A stretch of DNA of 64,000 nucleotides from CAYMPH01 sp964392365 (GTDB taxonomy: Bacteria; Spirochaetota; UBA4802; UBA5550), in NCBI GenBank assembly GCA_964392365.1, contig CAYMPH010000016.1, positions 24,517-88,516 on the forward strand, given 5' to 3'. Below the pieces are notes generated by a model. That model was not told where the DNA came from. It did not search any database and worked only from the letters and a program-made list of their open reading frames with translations. Positions 51,900 through 59,286 of the stretch are shown one piece after another (positions within the stretch are counted from its first letter, which is position 1; every line of letters begins with the position of its first letter). The translations under genes were made by a program, and so were the position numbers.

Positions 51900-52835
51900 T
51901 TACATCAGATTTTTCCTGTTGAGAATAGTTAACAGAGCATATAATGTTTCAATGTGAGCAGCATTGATTCCATATTTTTTTGCTTTAGCCAGAGCATTGC
52001 CGAGAATGGCTTCAACTTCCATGGGTCTTTTATTCTCATAGTCAAGAAGCATGCTTGTTTTATATGGAGTCATTTTTTCAGTATCTTCAATATTTTTTGT
52101 TATAAGAGATTCATCAATAGAATATCCGTCTGCTTTTGCAATAAGCAGAACTTCAGTCATTATATCCCTGCAGAGTTTTTTAATTTCCGGCTGATTAAGC
52201 AGTTCCCTGGTGTCAGCTCCACCGCATATAACTGATAATGGATTAAACGGCGCATTCCATAAAAGTTTAATCCATCTTGCAGCTATAACTGATTCCGAAC
52301 AGCTTGCACTTACTCCTGATTTTAAAAATAATTCCAATAGAAGCTCAACTTTATCTGAAGTTCCTTCCGGATATCTGCCGATAACAATTCTTCCGTAGTC
52401 CTGATGATCAATACTGCCATGTTCAGGTCTTGATACGCAGATAAACGCCAGAGCGCTAATTATTTCATTTTCAGGAAATTTCTCCACTACAGCTTTTTCT
52501 ATATCTATACCGTTCTGCAGCAGAACAATCGACGTTTCAGGAGTTACCGCATCTTTAATCATACTGTATATATCAATTTCAGAAAAAACTTTGGTTGCAA
52601 CTATAATATAATCTGGGTTCTCTTTATACTCTGCACCGCTTTTCAAAACTTTATCAGGAATAAAATTAAAATCACCGAGAACGCTTTTAATAGTAATTCC
52701 ATTTTTTAAAACAATATCATAATCTGAACGCGAAACAACTGACACAGATGCGCCAGCCTGGGATAACTTCCCTGCATAGAAACTTCCCACAGCACCTGTT
52801 CCGAATAATAGGACTTTTACTTTTTTAATATCCAT
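51900..52835 (-). CDS. panE: 2-dehydropantoate 2-reductase (ApbA/PanE family)
   Basis: 311 residues from the ATG at 52835; the open frame runs on to 52946, but that part contains the promoter. NAD(P)-binding GTGAVGSFYAGKLSQAG follows the start. LQNGID, ALAFICVSRPEHGSI, AARWIKLLWNAPFNPLSVICGG (catalytic Lys) and RPMEVEAILG complete the family pattern. It reduces 2-dehydropantoate in pantothenate/CoA biosynthesis; other ketopantoate-reductase-like activities are possible. A TTGATT-N17-TATATT promoter lies at 52911-52939. Confidence 0.85.
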   Translation of the reverse strand: MDIKKVKVLLFGTGAVGSFYAGKLSQAGASVSVVSRSDYDIVLKNGITIKSVLGDFNFIPDKVLKSGAEYKENPDYIIVATKVFSEIDIYSMIKDAVTPETSIVLLQNGIDIEKAVVEKFPENEIISALAFICVSRPEHGSIDHQDYGRIVIGRYPEGTSDKVELLLELFLKSGVSASCSESVIAARWIKLLWNAPFNPLSVICGGADTRELLNQPEIKKLCRDIMTEVLLIAKADGYSIDESLITKNIEDTEKMTPYKTSMLLDYENKRPMEVEAILGNALAKAKKYGINAAHIETLYALLTILNRKNLM

Positions 52836-52910
52836 ATTTTTACCTAAACCATTATTTTCAAAAAATAATTTTATACAGCTTTCCGTAAATTCTTTTATAA
52901 TTAAGGAGAC

Positions 52911-52939
52911 AATATAAAAAGTATCAGCAACTAAATCAA
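52911..52939 (-). promoter_or_regulatory. promoter of panE, divergent
   Basis: Minus strand TTGATT (52939-52934), 17-nt spacer, TATATT (52916-52911). Its TTCTTGA -35 surroundings mirror the hemerythrin promoter across a 3-nt centre. Confidence 0.6.
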
Positions 52940-52948
52940 GAAACATTC

Positions 52949-52976
52949 TTGACTTCTCGTTTAAGTATAGTATTAT
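52949..52976 (+). promoter_or_regulatory. promoter of bacteriohemerythrin gene
   Basis: ATTCTTGACTTCTCG with TTGACT at 52949-52954, 16-nt spacer, TATTAT at 52971-52976. Confidence 0.65.
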
Positions 52977-53013
52977 ATTATTATAATGTATTAAATATGT
53001 TTAAGCAGGTATC

Positions 53014-53415
53014 ATGATGGAATGGGAAAGCAGGTTAACTGTAGGCATAAAACAATTTGATGACCATCATAAAGAACTTATCAGAATTATTTCTGAATTA
53101 AGGGAATCCAAAAAAAACGGTGAAAACCATGTATACCTGAAAAATCTTCTTTTCGAGCTCATCAGTTACACGAAATATCATTTTACTGCTGAAGAAAGAA
53201 TTATGGAAAAACATAATTATCCGGAATTAAACTCACACAGGCTTGAACATCAGAATCTTACCCGGCAGGTTGAAAATTTTTTAGATGTATACTCAAATGA
53301 AAGAAATAATCTCGATGAGCAATTATTTGAATTCCTGAAAAAATGGCTGTTTGATCATATCCTTGAAACAGATAAAAAACTGGGGGAATATCTGCTTTCA
53401 AGAGGATTAAAATAA
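53014..53415 (+). CDS. bacteriohemerythrin
   Basis: 133 residues, the typical length of a single-domain protein. The di-iron ligand set is complete: FDDHHKEL (His19), YHFTAEERIM (His and Glu), a His pair in NSHRLEHQNL and WLFDHILETDKKL near the C-terminus. It binds oxygen reversibly and serves as a sensor, store or detoxifier in microaerophilic or anaerobic bacteria. Two consecutive ATG codons; AGGT upstream. It has its own promoter of the TTCTTGACTT class and is divergent from panE. Confidence 0.93.
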   Translation: MMEWESRLTVGIKQFDDHHKELIRIISELRESKKNGENHVYLKNLLFELISYTKYHFTAEERIMEKHNYPELNSHRLEHQNLTRQVENFLDVYSNERNNLDEQLFEFLKKWLFDHILETDKKLGEYLLSRGLK

Positions 53416-53569
53416 GATCAGTTTTCATTCAGCATAAAATTCTTTTTTTAAAGATACAAATCAATATGCTGATGCCTGAAGAATTATTGCATGCAGTGTT
53501 TCTCTGACCAGTTACATATTATCAATGTGAAAATATAAACAAATAATCATCTATAAACAATTATATTTC

Positions 53570-53598
53570 TTGACTTTCTGCCTGCTAAGATAGAGTGT
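53570..53598 (+). promoter_or_regulatory. TTCTTGACTT-class promoter of unknown gene 53634
   Basis: ATTTCTTGACTTTCTGCCTG with TTGACT at 53570-53575, then 17 nt to GAGTGT. About 27 of 36 positions match the block at 56216. Confidence 0.55.
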
Positions 53599-53633
53599 TA
53601 ATTAAATTCTTTTTGAAAAACCGGTGTAGAATA

Positions 53634-54566
53634 ATGAAAGACGAACACTCCAACGATATATTCACAGAAGCCGGATTCAGCAAATTTCAGCTGTTCTACG
53701 TTGAAGCTATGATGAATGACTCCTCCACCCCGTTTCTAAACAGAGTAAGAGATATATTCGAAAACATAAGCAAGGAAGAATTTTTCATCCTTACTGAAAA
53801 GGCGATGAAATCAGATGACTATGAGTTATCCCAGCAGTTCTTTTATTTTCTGATTCTTTTCAGAGATATGAAACATATACAGCAATACATGAATTCCGAG
53901 CAGTTCACGATCGAAACTCTCGAGAGATTTATAATCTTTACGTTCGGCTATTTTAATCTGCACGATAATTCAACTGAAAATATAATTGATGAGGTGCTTT
54001 TTTTTATCAGCAGAGAAAAGCTTTTTGAGCTGACGCTGAAATCAAAGTATGTCCAGAGAGATAAGCTGCTGCTTTTTCTTCTACTTGCAAAATTTGATGT
54101 TCCTATGCTGAATAAATATTTTTCCCAGATCAGGGATATAAAAGAAATTATAAGTTACTTCCTGAAACTTCCAGGTGAAGTGCTCAGGGGAATAATAGCC
54201 CGCAATTACCACCTTTTCAAATATATTCTTCTTCTGATGTCCGAGAGTGAGTCGACCCAGAATGATTCATCCGAATTTTTTGAAAAATACAAACATGATA
54301 TAATGATTTTCAGCAAACTTAATGACATGATACGCAAATACAGGGAAACAACCGATTTTGAAAAAGAGAGAAGTATTCCATTCAACAAAAGGGATATGTC
54401 AAGGTTATCACTTATTGTCGATATGGCAAAAGAGATGCCTGATCCGGTAAAGGCTATAGACTATTTTGATGGGGAGCATATTTTTGTAGATGAAATGGAG
54501 AAGAAGGTAGTTCTATCTGCTGTTACTGACCCTATGATGAAAAATGTTTTCAGTAAATATACATAA
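53634..54566 (+). CDS. helical protein of unknown function
   Basis: 310 residues from the ATG at 53634; an in-frame GTG at 53595 falls inside the putative -10 region. No signal peptide or membrane segment. The sequence is strongly helical with leucine/phenylalanine-rich amphipathic stretches (QFFYFLILFRDM, LLLFLLLAKFDVPML, HLFKYILLLM) that look like stacked helix pairs, as in HEAT- or HDOD-like repeats. No catalytic motif recognised. Preceded by a promoter of the shared TTCTTGACTT class. Not placed in any family. Confidence 0.55.
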   Translation: MKDEHSNDIFTEAGFSKFQLFYVEAMMNDSSTPFLNRVRDIFENISKEEFFILTEKAMKSDDYELSQQFFYFLILFRDMKHIQQYMNSEQFTIETLERFIIFTFGYFNLHDNSTENIIDEVLFFISREKLFELTLKSKYVQRDKLLLFLLLAKFDVPMLNKYFSQIRDIKEIISYFLKLPGEVLRGIIARNYHLFKYILLLMSESESTQNDSSEFFEKYKHDIMIFSKLNDMIRKYRETTDFEKERSIPFNKRDMSRLSLIVDMAKEMPDPVKAIDYFDGEHIFVDEMEKKVVLSAVTDPMMKNVFSKYT

Positions 54567-54638
54567 GACCGTAAAGTACCCACCAGAAGAAAAGCACTTC
54601 TGATTTTGAATTATTTCCTATTGAAATGAAACGTATTA

Positions 54639-55505
54639 TTAATAACTCTGCCCGTCTTCGAATGCGCCGCGGCCTGCTACAGGTATAAATTCATTACCCC
54701 TTAGTATTCGTTTGAGAGATGAAACGACCAGCTGGGCCTTATCTATACTGGTTTTTTTCCCTGAGCCTAAAAACGACGAGCCTGCATCCACCATGAAACG
54801 CCTGACTGAATCCGTTTCTCCAATAAGTTTAATGTGCCCTCCGGCATCGGGTCTGAAATTAAAGGGTTCTGCCTTGAGACTGAGCACTGTACTTTCATGA
54901 GGCTGAGTGCCAAGGGAATAAAACAGCGGAGCTTCTATTTTATTGCGGGGAATAGCTGCTACATAAGTAATATGGTCGCCGATTCTCATATGTGAAACAT
55001 GCCAGATGAAACGGTTTTTCCTTTCAATGCTCCAGTTGATTTTCTGCTCACACTTCCCGATTTTATATTTCTGCTGCAGAGGAATGAACAGATAATGCAG
55101 ATTACCTGTTTTTTCAAAATCTATGATCTGCTCCGGGGCAAAAGCGTGTTCCATAAAACTCATCATCTGTATCTGCAGATGGGAATTTTTCGCGTAAAGC
55201 GGCCATTGTTCCAGAATTTTTCTGGCTGTGCGTGAAATTTTATCAGATGAAAATGACCTGGTAAAGACATATAGTTTATCATCTACAGCAGGCCGCAGTA
55301 TTCCAGCCTCAGCCTCGAAGGTTATATCTTTCATATTGACAACATTCACTATCACAAGTCCATCAGCATCATCACGGCACATAAATATGCCCTGCTGGTC
55401 CTTGCCGCTGCCGGTACGTCGGATAATATTACCTTTAATGAGAACAGCTGTGTCTTCGACTGGAACTATGAGATGATTATCGAGTAAAAACTGCATGGAG
55501 CACAT
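54639..55505 (-). CDS. soluble protein of unknown function
   Basis: 288 residues. An alternating strand/helix pattern, with IIRRTGSGKDQQGIFMCRDDADGLVIVNV near the start, a central segment (LYVFTRSFSSDKISRTARKIL), HVSHMRIGDHITYVAAIPRN and a C-terminal IDKAQLVVSSLKRILRGNEFIP. No signal peptide and no family recognised. The start is not supported by a ribosome binding site; an alternative Met is three codons in. It precedes the MORN gene 55552 by reading away from it. Flanking genes on the plus strand are of the shared-promoter group. Confidence 0.55.
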   Translation of the reverse strand: MCSMQFLLDNHLIVPVEDTAVLIKGNIIRRTGSGKDQQGIFMCRDDADGLVIVNVVNMKDITFEAEAGILRPAVDDKLYVFTRSFSSDKISRTARKILEQWPLYAKNSHLQIQMMSFMEHAFAPEQIIDFEKTGNLHYLFIPLQQKYKIGKCEQKINWSIERKNRFIWHVSHMRIGDHITYVAAIPRNKIEAPLFYSLGTQPHESTVLSLKAEPFNFRPDAGGHIKLIGETDSVRRFMVDAGSSFLGSGKKTSIDKAQLVVSSLKRILRGNEFIPVAGRGAFEDGQSY

Positions 55506-55551
55506 TTAATGCTAAAAAGAAGATATGGCAAGAAAAAAACAAAAAAAATTA

Positions 55552-56100
55552 TCACTCCACAATCAATATATCATTATCCCAACGTCCAGTTACCTGGTAG
55601 TTGGGTTTCAGAAACATTGTTCCCTGACCATGCCTTTTGTCATTCCTCCATTGCCCGATATATATATCATCAGGAACGTCCATCCTGGTTTTAGTTATAA
55701 AATCACTCTTCATCTGATCAGCAATATAGATACCACCGATAATTGCTCCCAGAGCTCCAATGGTAATATCAATTGGAGAGTTTCCTTGAGTATTTGATAA
55801 AGGAATATATAAAGAAGAAGCTTTTCTATTATTAAACTCTCTGGATCTTTTGCTGTACACAGAAGAATCCATCCATGTCATGGTTCCTTTACCATCCCTG
55901 AGCCCGTTTCTCCACTGGCCTGTATATACGTCCCCGCTTTCCCAGAGAAATGTCCCTTGACCGTTTTTACAGTCCCCGCTGATACATCCATGATTCTGTT
56001 TCCGGTTTTCGCTGATAATTCTAACACTGCTGTTTTGTGAAGAACATGATATTATCATCAATACAGAACCAAAAAAAACCATTATAATATATTTTTTCAT
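55552..56100 (-). CDS. MORN-repeat lipoprotein with hydrophobic insertion
   Basis: 182 residues. The lipoprotein signal ends in MIISC (Cys19). A GDCKNGQGTFLWESG block opens two MORN repeats (YTGQWRNGLRDGKGTMTW), as in the proteins at 27229 and 58577. A Gly/Ile-rich segment (IGALGAIIGGIYIADQM, ~115-131), long enough to be a membrane or hairpin-loop segment, interrupts them. More MORN-like units follow (DIYIGQWRNDKRHGQGTMF, VTGRWDNDILIVE). The protein therefore seems to be a lipid-anchored scaffold with an inserted segment. Envelope location is inferred from the lipobox. Weak AAGGT before the ATG. Confidence 0.75.
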   Translation of the reverse strand: MKKYIIMVFFGSVLMIISCSSQNSSVRIISENRKQNHGCISGDCKNGQGTFLWESGDVYTGQWRNGLRDGKGTMTWMDSSVYSKRSREFNNRKASSLYIPLSNTQGNSPIDITIGALGAIIGGIYIADQMKSDFITKTRMDVPDDIYIGQWRNDKRHGQGTMFLKPNYQVTGRWDNDILIVE

Positions 56101-56215
56101 ATTGAAATACCTTTTCTTTATAATTATATTTTCCCATGAATTACCACGATAAAAAAAATAAATTCATGGAAACCGTTTTTATCTCTGAGACAGATTGAAC
56201 TTTATTTATAAACTT

Positions 56216-56260
56216 AAATCAACTATAATTCTTGACTTCCCGCCTGAAATCTGTAAATGT
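56216..56260 (+). promoter_or_regulatory. TTCTTGACTT-class promoter, reference copy A
   Basis: 56216-56239 is identical over 24 nt to 62724-62747. TTGACT is at 56232-56237; a 17-nt spacer leads to AAATGT (56255-56260), the same hexamer at the same distance as in copy B. Confidence 0.7.
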
Positions 56261-56309
56261 ATATTTAATTTTATCAGAATTAAAAAATATTACCTGCAGG
56301 GAGATACTG

Positions 56310-56963
56310 ATGTCCGATAAAATTATAGCCGAAAAAATTACATCTATAAAACAGCTGCCTGACGCTTTACGGACATATTCAAAATATATTGATTCGCTCA
56401 ATAAAACAATAATTACCTACTGGGAACAGAAAAAGAATCTATTCAATGACGGGGAACTATTCCTTAACTATACACTTGAAAGAATTTCCGAACACAAACT
56501 TGAAGTTCCGATGATCCCGGGTCTGGATGAATTTATGAAATCACGTCCTCTTTATAAATACAATAAAAAAGAAGGTGTTCTGATCAAGAAAAAAGAGCCG
56601 GTTTCTGAAAGGGAAAACGAAATGCTTCAGGACCGGTTTATCTATGCCAAACTCGAAAGATACAAGACTGATATAGAAAAATTCACTGATCAATCCCAGG
56701 AGCTATCAGTAATAATTAATGTATGGGTGGATTATCCGAATGGACGGAAATCATTATTCGGCACTAAAGAAGGGAAAGATGCCCGAACAAAATTATTTAA
56801 AAACAGCATCGCTTTTTATGAAGATATTCTTGTTCCGGTAAATAAAGAACCTGTTCCCTACCGCTATAAAGAGAAATCCTTAACTTTTAATAAGGAAAAG
56901 GAAACCATTACATTTACTGTTGAACATTTCCCGAGGAAAATGTTTCTGGCCGGTGCATTTTAA
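56310..56963 (+). CDS. soluble protein of unknown function
   Basis: 217 residues from the ATG at 56310 with GGGAG seven bases upstream. A frame reading back to 56232 would begin at the -35 hexamer and is rejected. The N-terminal part is helical (IDSLNKTIITYWEQKKNLF), the middle is charged with repeated Lys-Lys-Glu segments, and the C-terminal ~70 residues look beta-rich (SVIINVWVDYP, SLTFNKEKETITFTVEHFP). Tyrosine- and lysine-rich. No signal peptide, membrane segment or known domain. The strong promoter match to 62724 is the only clue to its regulation. Confidence 0.6.
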   Translation: MSDKIIAEKITSIKQLPDALRTYSKYIDSLNKTIITYWEQKKNLFNDGELFLNYTLERISEHKLEVPMIPGLDEFMKSRPLYKYNKKEGVLIKKKEPVSERENEMLQDRFIYAKLERYKTDIEKFTDQSQELSVIINVWVDYPNGRKSLFGTKEGKDARTKLFKNSIAFYEDILVPVNKEPVPYRYKEKSLTFNKEKETITFTVEHFPRKMFLAGAF

Positions 56964-56982
56964 TATTTTCCTCCTGTGGAAC

Positions 56983-58500
56983 TTATTTATAAAATGATTT
57001 CTCAAACTTTATGCCGCATTGCCTGCAAATCTTTTGCACAACCTCCCTCCCTGAAGCAGCATTTACAAACAGAGAGCCCATGGAGGTAACCCACTGCCCT
57101 GTGAAAAAAAAGTTTTTCAATCCCGGAAGTGTAATAATCCTGCCCATGCCGAATAAGACATCAATTACATTTCGAATATCAGTAAGATCACGATGTTTAT
57201 TGGGAAAATTATTATATCCCTGACTTCCACCCATAAAGCGTTCCCAGGTATGCAAAGTGGTTACATCAATGACCTCTATATCATTTCGCAGATGGATAAA
57301 ATGTTTTTCAAGCAAGGTAATAATCTGTTCGGCAATTCTATTTTTTTCTACCCTATATGCCGATTTATCATTCTGAAATTTTATAAAATATGATGGCTTC
57401 ATAAATAACTCAACTTTAATGACACCTTTCCCGGCTGGAGCCATGCTGCTGTCAAATCCATATATCTGCATATCAAGATGCTCACACTCATGACCTCCAA
57501 TAATTTCAGGCTTATCCAGAAACATTATCAATGAGGATGGATATGAGGATAAATCTCGCTTCACTCCAAAAAAAATCTGAACGGCAAAAGCCACATCGTT
57601 TTCAACCGGATTAGATTCACAGTAACTGGAAATTTTTTTATCCGTATACCGGCCATCAAGTAATTCCAGAATTGTTTTCCGGCCATCGGCATTTGATATT
57701 ATAAAATCGGCTCTATGCCGCGTTCCGTCTTCAAGCACTACACCGCAGGCGCGATTATCCTCAGTTAAAATTTTTACTACTTTCTTTTTATAATGTATTA
57801 TCCCGCCCAGTTCAAGATATTTATCTGCCATATTCTTTGCTATTGTAATACCTCCACCGCGTGGCCAGCCGGCATCTTTAATAATTGCTGCGGCATGCTC
57901 AGCAAGGTATGCAAACAATGGAATATCCGGTATTGAATTACGGATTAACGGGAAAGCTTTGCGAAGAAATGGATGTTTAAAACGTTGAGCAAAAGATCTC
58001 AATGTATATCTGAAGTACTTAATCCGTGCAAAAAAGAATGGCATTATTGAAATCTTTTCTCTGATTGTTCCGAAGTAATTAATCCCGAACCAGTCCACGT
58101 CATTTACAAATGATTTTATACCGTTGACATATTCATCAATAATACCGGCATCATCAGGTGACAACTGTTTCAGGTGTTCCTGCATTTTTCCAATATTAAA
58201 ATAATTATGAAGATAACTTCCATCAGGAAACACTGCACTTACAAATTCATTTCTTTCTACCATTTCGCACGGCAATGCTCCCAATTCTCTCCAGAAAGCA
58301 TTTATCCTGGTTTGATCTCTGAAACCGTTGAAATTATGAACAGTCGGATCAAAGACATATCCTTTTCTCTGCCAGCTGGTACATTGTCCACCTGGCAATG
58401 AATGAGTTTCAAAAATTTCAGTCTTAAAACTATTCCGTTGTCCATAAACTCCGGCAGCCAGACCACCCATACCTGATCCGATAATTATTATTTTCTTCAT
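56983..58500 (-). CDS. phytoene desaturase-like FAD oxidoreductase
   Basis: 505 residues of the CrtI/retinol-saturase-type flavoprotein family. IIIIGSGMGGLAAGVYGQRNSFKTEIFE (4-31) is the FAD-binding Rossmann, SLPGGQCTSW follows, and FIISNADGRKTILELL is the middle FAD contact. A C-terminal NFFFTGQWVTSMGSLFVNAASG provides the GxxxxGx-G-A-xGG-like closing motif of the family. Members desaturate, isomerise or saturate polyene lipids; without carotenoid genes nearby the substrate is open. It starts 77 nt upstream of the MORN gene at 58577 on the same strand. No signal peptide. Confidence 0.8.
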   Translation of the reverse strand: MKKIIIIGSGMGGLAAGVYGQRNSFKTEIFETHSLPGGQCTSWQRKGYVFDPTVHNFNGFRDQTRINAFWRELGALPCEMVERNEFVSAVFPDGSYLHNYFNIGKMQEHLKQLSPDDAGIIDEYVNGIKSFVNDVDWFGINYFGTIREKISIMPFFFARIKYFRYTLRSFAQRFKHPFLRKAFPLIRNSIPDIPLFAYLAEHAAAIIKDAGWPRGGGITIAKNMADKYLELGGIIHYKKKVVKILTEDNRACGVVLEDGTRHRADFIISNADGRKTILELLDGRYTDKKISSYCESNPVENDVAFAVQIFFGVKRDLSSYPSSLIMFLDKPEIIGGHECEHLDMQIYGFDSSMAPAGKGVIKVELFMKPSYFIKFQNDKSAYRVEKNRIAEQIITLLEKHFIHLRNDIEVIDVTTLHTWERFMGGSQGYNNFPNKHRDLTDIRNVIDVLFGMGRIITLPGLKNFFFTGQWVTSMGSLFVNAASGREVVQKICRQCGIKFEKSFYK

Positions 58501-58576
58501 ATATTTTTTTAGATTCCTCGCTGAAAATGAGTATCAGCCGTATTTGTTATAACACTGGAACTGCAGCTAATTCATT

Positions 58577-59173
58577 TCACTTAACCGGTTTCCCTTTTTC
58601 CCATAATCCCTGAAATAGAATATTTCCATTTGAAGAATACATTATTCCTTCACCGTCAGGTTCGTCTTTTTTCCACTGACCTGTATATTTTGATTTGTCA
58701 GCATATAACATGGAACCCTGGCCATGCCTGGTCCCGCCTTCCCATTCCCCTTCATATCTGGAGCCATTAGGCCAGGTTATTGTTCCCTGCCCGTCCGGAT
58801 CATCAAACTTCCATTCTCCTTCATATTTTGTACCATCAGGAAATGTCATTATTCCCTGACCGCTTCTATTGCCGTTTGACCATTGTCCTGTATATTGAGA
58901 TCCGTTAGGAAATATGATTGTCCCCTCTCCCTCGAATTTATCATATTTCCATTGCCCTGTATATTTTATGCCATTCGGGCAGGTCTGCGTTCCATGACCA
59001 TCCCTATATCCGCCTTTCCATTGTCCTGTATATTCTGAACCATACTGATAAAACATGGTTCCATCTCCGTTTTTACAATTACCCTTTGTGCAGGTTCCCT
59101 TACTCTCAACAAAAATAACCGGGTATGCGGATATTGATGTTAATAGGAATAATAAACAAAATATTTTCTTCAT
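58577..59173 (-). CDS. exported MORN-repeat protein
   Basis: 198 residues from the ATG at 59173; the frame continues upstream to 59206 but the hydrophobic signal begins here (MKKIFCLLFLLTSISAYP). About seven MORN repeats follow without interruption (YTGQWKGGYRDGHGTQTCPNG and so on), ending in FQGLWEKGKPVK. The CTKGNCKNGDGTMF entry is the same as in the MORN proteins at 27229 and 55552, so the three are one protein family with different tails. Probably periplasmic or outer-membrane scaffold. Ribosome binding site weak. Confidence 0.8.
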   Translation of the reverse strand: MKKIFCLLFLLTSISAYPVIFVESKGTCTKGNCKNGDGTMFYQYGSEYTGQWKGGYRDGHGTQTCPNGIKYTGQWKYDKFEGEGTIIFPNGSQYTGQWSNGNRSGQGIMTFPDGTKYEGEWKFDDPDGQGTITWPNGSRYEGEWEGGTRHGQGSMLYADKSKYTGQWKKDEPDGEGIMYSSNGNILFQGLWEKGKPVK

Positions 59174-59286
59174 CAGGATTTTATTCCCTTTAATTTTGAA
59201 GATCACTGCCCGTCAGTCCGACTGAACAATTTCACAGCAGAAACATATTTATGAACGTGAAAAATGACAGGTATTTTCACCTGCTT

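Noticed and set aside
52836..52946. N-terminal extension of panE
   Set aside because: Contains the -35 and -10 elements; the dinucleotide-binding strand begins right after the ATG at 52835.
56232..56309. N-terminal extension of the unknown protein starting at TTG 56232
   Set aside because: The TTG is the -35 hexamer of a repeated promoter block, and GGGAG supports the ATG at 56310.
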